DNA from: Botrytis cinerea B05.10
Lineage: Eukaryota > Ascomycota > Leotiomycetes > Helotiales > Sclerotiniaceae
Length of the DNA stretch: 64,000 bases
Assembly: GCF_000143535.2 (NCBI RefSeq)
Contig: NC_037315.1
Span: forward strand, 2,232,001-2,296,000
Reading direction: 5' to 3'
Positions within the stretch are counted from its first letter, which is position 1. Each line of letters opens with the position of its first letter. Both the position numbers and the translations under genes were made by a program. Positions 60,824-64,000 of this stretch are shown piece by piece. The notes beneath the pieces are model-generated. The model saw nothing but the letters and a program-made list of their open reading frames with translations. It was not told the origin of the DNA and ran no database searches.

Positions 60824-61945
60824 ATGGAAACTTCATCCCCTTCTCGTACTCCAGTTCTACGTCTCCGTCCGCTCTCTGAATTCGACAACCCCTCTCGAGA
60901 ATCCATACACGCAAGAGTAGCCAGCGATGTCGCAAGATATTACAATAAAGCAGTATCAGCACCGAATTCTATGTCTGTAGATATTGGACCAGCGTACTAC
61001 CCCGAATTTTCCCACCGGAAGTCCTGGGAAGTAGAGTCTCCTGAAAGATGCGAACCTATTTCGCGAACCGAGCCACTTTTTGCTTCTCCTATTGAAAGTC
61101 GTCCTTCCTCTCCGGATGGATCCACGGGTAGTATGATTACTCACGCCTCGTCTCAGACGGACGACTCCACTGAATCTAGAGACGTGACGATAAGAGACGA
61201 CGAATCAGTCAAAGAACGAGACCAAGCAACGGAACGCAGCTCCAATCTACTTGAACAACTCCTGATGGAGAAGTCAAAAAACTTGATCTTGGAAAAGGAA
61301 AGAGACGAGGCAATTCTCAGAACCGCAGAAACCAAGACGAAATACGAAATCATAGAGAAGGAAAACGATGATGCCAAGCACCAATTGTGGGAGACACGGT
61401 ATCAGATGAATAAATTGGAGAAGAGGAAGACAAGTCTTTTCGCAAGCGAGAAAGTAGCATTGATACAGGCGCAGAGAGACCAAGCTATCTTGCAAGCAGA
61501 GGCGAGTTTGAAATTGCAGAAGAAGGCGGAGAAAGAAAGAGATGAGGCAAAGCAACTTTTAGTTGAGGTTACAGAATGGCAGAACGAAAAATTGGGGGAG
61601 ATGGATGAAGCAAGACGAGTCGCGGCGAAGAGATTTGAAGATATGGAGTTGGCAGAAAGAGAAAGAGACGAAGCATTGCAGCTCGCATCCGAGAGATTAA
61701 GTCGAATGAATGAAGCGCAGAGAATCGCATTGGTGAGATTGAACGAGATGGAGCTGGCGCAGAAGGAAAGAAATGAAGCTCGACATCATGCAGCAGAGAG
61801 CTTGGGAAAATGGATCAGCTTGGAACAAAAATACGAGGAAGAAAAGCATGAAACGCATTTGTTGCGAACGGAGGTAGAGAGGATGAAAGAGGAGAAGAAG
61901 GGACGAGGTTACTGGACATATTTCCTTGGTGCATTGTTCGATTGA
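60824..61945 (+). CDS. Long coiled-coil protein with ERDEA repeats, unknown function
   Basis: A single exon of 373 residues. The first 125 are Ser/Pro-rich and disordered with the sequence TPVLRLRPLSEFDNPSRESI near the start. From about 125 to 362 the chain is one continuous charged coiled coil. The phrase ERDEA or a close variant recurs (KERDEAILR, QRDQAILQ, KERDEAKQL, ERDEALQLA, KERNEARHH). The end is short and aromatic (GYWTYFLGALFD), perhaps a docking or membrane-touching tail. No named family is recognised. The start at 60824 is preceded by an A-rich leader (CCAACGAAAATGG), a good fungal context. Confidence 0.78.
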   Translation: METSSPSRTPVLRLRPLSEFDNPSRESIHARVASDVARYYNKAVSAPNSMSVDIGPAYYPEFSHRKSWEVESPERCEPISRTEPLFASPIESRPSSPDGSTGSMITHASSQTDDSTESRDVTIRDDESVKERDQATERSSNLLEQLLMEKSKNLILEKERDEAILRTAETKTKYEIIEKENDDAKHQLWETRYQMNKLEKRKTSLFASEKVALIQAQRDQAILQAEASLKLQKKAEKERDEAKQLLVEVTEWQNEKLGEMDEARRVAAKRFEDMELAERERDEALQLASERLSRMNEAQRIALVRLNEMELAQKERNEARHHAAESLGKWISLEQKYEEEKHETHLLRTEVERMKEEKKGRGYWTYFLGALFD

Positions 61946-62209
61946 GAATATTTTGAGCAACTGTGCTCATGTTCTGGGTCATGCTTCAAGAATTGCTAGA
62001 GTAAATTTCGGGAAACTGCTAACCGGATGTAATCCGGAATGGTACAACCAATGAATGTATCTCAATCTTTTCCATAGTTAATAATTTTGCAAATAAGTGC
62101 TATTGAATTTTTCCACCACACTACCATTTTGACCATAATTTATACATCTTACATTTTGATGTCCAACCAATTCTATATCAACGCATTGTCACAATTAAAT
62201 TCAAACATC
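61946..62209. other. Short intergenic between convergent genes
   Basis: About 260 bases shared by the 3' ends of the coiled-coil gene and Utp12; AT-rich, with no further features. Confidence 0.6.
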
Positions 62210-64000
62210 CTAAGAAACTTGAACAAATCCTCTCTTCTTCTTACTCGATCCATCGTCCTCCTCCCAAGTCTCCTCATCCACATAGTCTTTAGTCCCCATA
62301 TCCTTGACTCTCTCTCCAGTAATCTTCAAAGCTGCCAAATTAAATCCCATCTCATCCTTCTGTCTCTTCAAACTCTTTCTCAAGTTTTCCTTAACACCAT
62401 CCAACATAGTCCTCATGGTTTTACTTGAAACAATCTGTTTTTGATGTGTTTTCAACATGAAGAATAAGATTCGACAAGTAAGTGGTATGTTCATCTCCTT
62501 TTGGGCAAAAATATTTAAGAATGTGAAGAGCATTGGGAGAGTAGAGAATGGAAGAACGAGCAATGCGTCGTGAAGAGCTGCGGCTTTGATTTTCTGGAGA
62601 GTATTAAGAACATGTCTTTCGGCACTGATATTACCGAGAGCCATGAAAAGGAGGTTGCGGGCTGGAGGAGCGGTATTAGGATTGGTGGCTTTGGCGAGTT
62701 CATATTCAGCCATTAGTTCAAGATCGACGGTACCAATCTCAAGGGCTTCGACAATCTTTTCTCCAGCCATCAAAGTCTCGGTTGTTTGTTTTCCAGCGGC
62801 TCCAACTTCATTGTCGTCATCTTCCTCGTTCTTACCAGGATTCAGAGATGTTGTCAAAGTTGACTCGTATAACTCTTCCAGCTCCTTCTCCTTCTCTTCT
62901 TCGAGGAATATTTGCTCGTCAGTTTGTTCCCACACTCTGATGCTTTTATCGTGACTTGCACTGACAAAAAAGTCACCAGTTCGACTAACTGCCAAAGCCC
63001 AAATTTCACCGTGATGACCATCCAATCTTTGGATCTGTTCGAATTTGTCTCCATCCCAGTACTTGATCATTTTGTCCTTACTGGTACTGAAGAAGTGATG
63101 ACCATTGCCATCTTGACTATGTGGAATAAATGCGACCTGTAGGATACTGTCTTGATGTCCAAAGAATGCCTTATGACAATCTCCGAAATCGAGACCCCAA
63201 AGACGTATATTCTTGTCGGCAGAACAAGTAACAATGAGTTTGCTATCAAAAGAGATATCCATGTTAAGCACAGGCAATTTGTGACCATACAAATTTAGGA
63301 AGAGCTTCAAAGAATCGACGAAGAACACCTTAACGGTATTGTCTAGGAGGGCCACAGCTAACAGACGTGCATCAGGTGAAAATCTCAAGCTCAGAATATC
63401 ATCTGATACTTTCAACGTTCTGGTATGGACGAGTCGTAATTTTGGCGTTTTCCGTGTGGTTCCGGGAATCTCTTCCTGAATCACCTCAAAGTTCCAGAAT
63501 TTGGCTGACTTGTCTGCACTTCCGGACACTACAGAACGGCCGTCCGGATGTACCTGTAAAGTCCAAATAGCACCTTCATGTGCTTTGATACTCTCAATCA
63601 TAGCAGTTGCAGTTACATCAAATAATTCCAGTTCCCCAGATTTTGTTCCAACCACTAGAATTTTATCTCCTGGCAAGAATGCACAGCATAGAGCATAGCC
63701 ACATTCGAAACTTCGTATACAAGTTCCCTTGCGAACATTCCAGATTTTGATACCACCATTAGATACTGATGCCAGCATCTTGTCGTCGGAACTCAGTGCC
63801 AACGCTCTTATATCTGCTCTGTGACCTGGCATTTCGACCGATAGTGTTCTTGAATAATCTGGCATTTCTTCGCTCTTCGATTTCTTACTTTTCTCTTTTG
63901 TGACAACTGTGTAGACCTCCAGTTGATTGTTCGAAGTTGCTATGAGCAATTGTATGGATTTGGTGCCTTTAATGCGTACCCAATCAATGGATCGAACTCT
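62210..64000 (-). CDS. UTP12: U3 snoRNP protein Utp12/Dip2 (WDR3), C-terminal part
   Basis: The frame is open to the right edge of the window, so the N terminus is missing; 596 residues are present without an intron. At least seven WD40 repeats are readable, with endings such as GIKIWNVRKG, SAKFWNFEV, NIRLWGLDFG, MIKYWDGDKF and SIRVWEQ. They are followed by an acidic linker and the Utp12 helical domain (NLLFMALGNISAERHVLNTL ... PLTCRILFFMLKTHQKQIVS). Full-length homologues have about 940 residues in two WD40 propellers, so roughly the first 350 are lacking. Utp12 belongs to the UTP-B complex of the small-subunit processome and is needed for early 18S rRNA cleavage in the nucleolus. It is an essential housekeeping gene. 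Confidence 0.95.
   Translation of the reverse strand, partial: RVRSIDWVRIKGTKSIQLLIATSNNQLEVYTVVTKEKSKKSKSEEMPDYSRTLSVEMPGHRADIRALALSSDDKMLASVSNGGIKIWNVRKGTCIRSFECGYALCCAFLPGDKILVVGTKSGELELFDVTATAMIESIKAHEGAIWTLQVHPDGRSVVSGSADKSAKFWNFEVIQEEIPGTTRKTPKLRLVHTRTLKVSDDILSLRFSPDARLLAVALLDNTVKVFFVDSLKLFLNLYGHKLPVLNMDISFDSKLIVTCSADKNIRLWGLDFGDCHKAFFGHQDSILQVAFIPHSQDGNGHHFFSTSKDKMIKYWDGDKFEQIQRLDGHHGEIWALAVSRTGDFFVSASHDKSIRVWEQTDEQIFLEEEKEKELEELYESTLTTSLNPGKNEEDDDNEVGAAGKQTTETLMAGEKIVEALEIGTVDLELMAEYELAKATNPNTAPPARNLLFMALGNISAERHVLNTLQKIKAAALHDALLVLPFSTLPMLFTFLNIFAQKEMNIPLTCRILFFMLKTHQKQIVSSKTMRTMLDGVKENLRKSLKRQKDEMGFNLAALKITGERVKDMGTKDYVDEETWEEDDGSSKKKRGFVQVS

Overview
This window comes from the nuclear genome of a filamentous ascomycete. 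Genes carry short introns with GTAAGT-like donors, CTAAC-type branch points and YAG acceptors. The protein families are Pezizomycotina-like: a homeobox/C2H2 regulator, a CYSTM protein, a berberine-bridge-type oxidase and a small secreted Cys-rich protein. A Leotiomycete (Helotiales, Sclerotiniaceae-like) is my best guess; this is inference, as no marker gene is present.

Layout: positions 1 to about 15.5 kb form a gene-free AT-rich block with the look of DNA degraded by repeat-induced point mutation. It holds a short LTR retroelement (171-bp TG..CA LTRs, 5-bp target duplication) nested inside an older inverted-repeat element, and a strongly over-represented palindrome, TACCTAGGTA. Gene-bearing DNA starts near 16 kb with a 14-TM-type MFS transporter, then a decayed Baeyer-Villiger-type monooxygenase fragment and a medium-chain reductase; together these could be remains of a metabolic cluster. 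From 22 kb on the genes are mostly housekeeping or conserved hypothetical: an Hcs1/IGHMBP2-type helicase, a disordered coiled-coil protein, an APH/ACAD11-type phosphotransferase, an F-box/LRR protein, a large homeobox + C2H2 regulator with five CENP-B-like repeats, a single-pass membrane protein, a CYSTM protein, a thioredoxin-transglutaminase fusion, a secreted Cys-rich peptide, a secreted FAD oxidase, two coiled-coil hypotheticals, and the C-terminal two thirds of Utp12/Dip2 running off the right edge.

The genes do not form one pathway. Intergenic spaces are long (up to 3.7 kb), rich in microsatellites, and at two places hold matched pairs of GC-rich palindromic repeats that resemble the GC clusters of fungal mitochondrial DNA. 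I found no tRNA, rRNA, CRISPR or viral sequence. No wholly new system is proven. The best leads are the nested element, the CENP-B-like repeat array, the thioredoxin-transglutaminase fusion and the paired GC repeats. All exon boundaries were derived by eye from reading frame and splice motifs.
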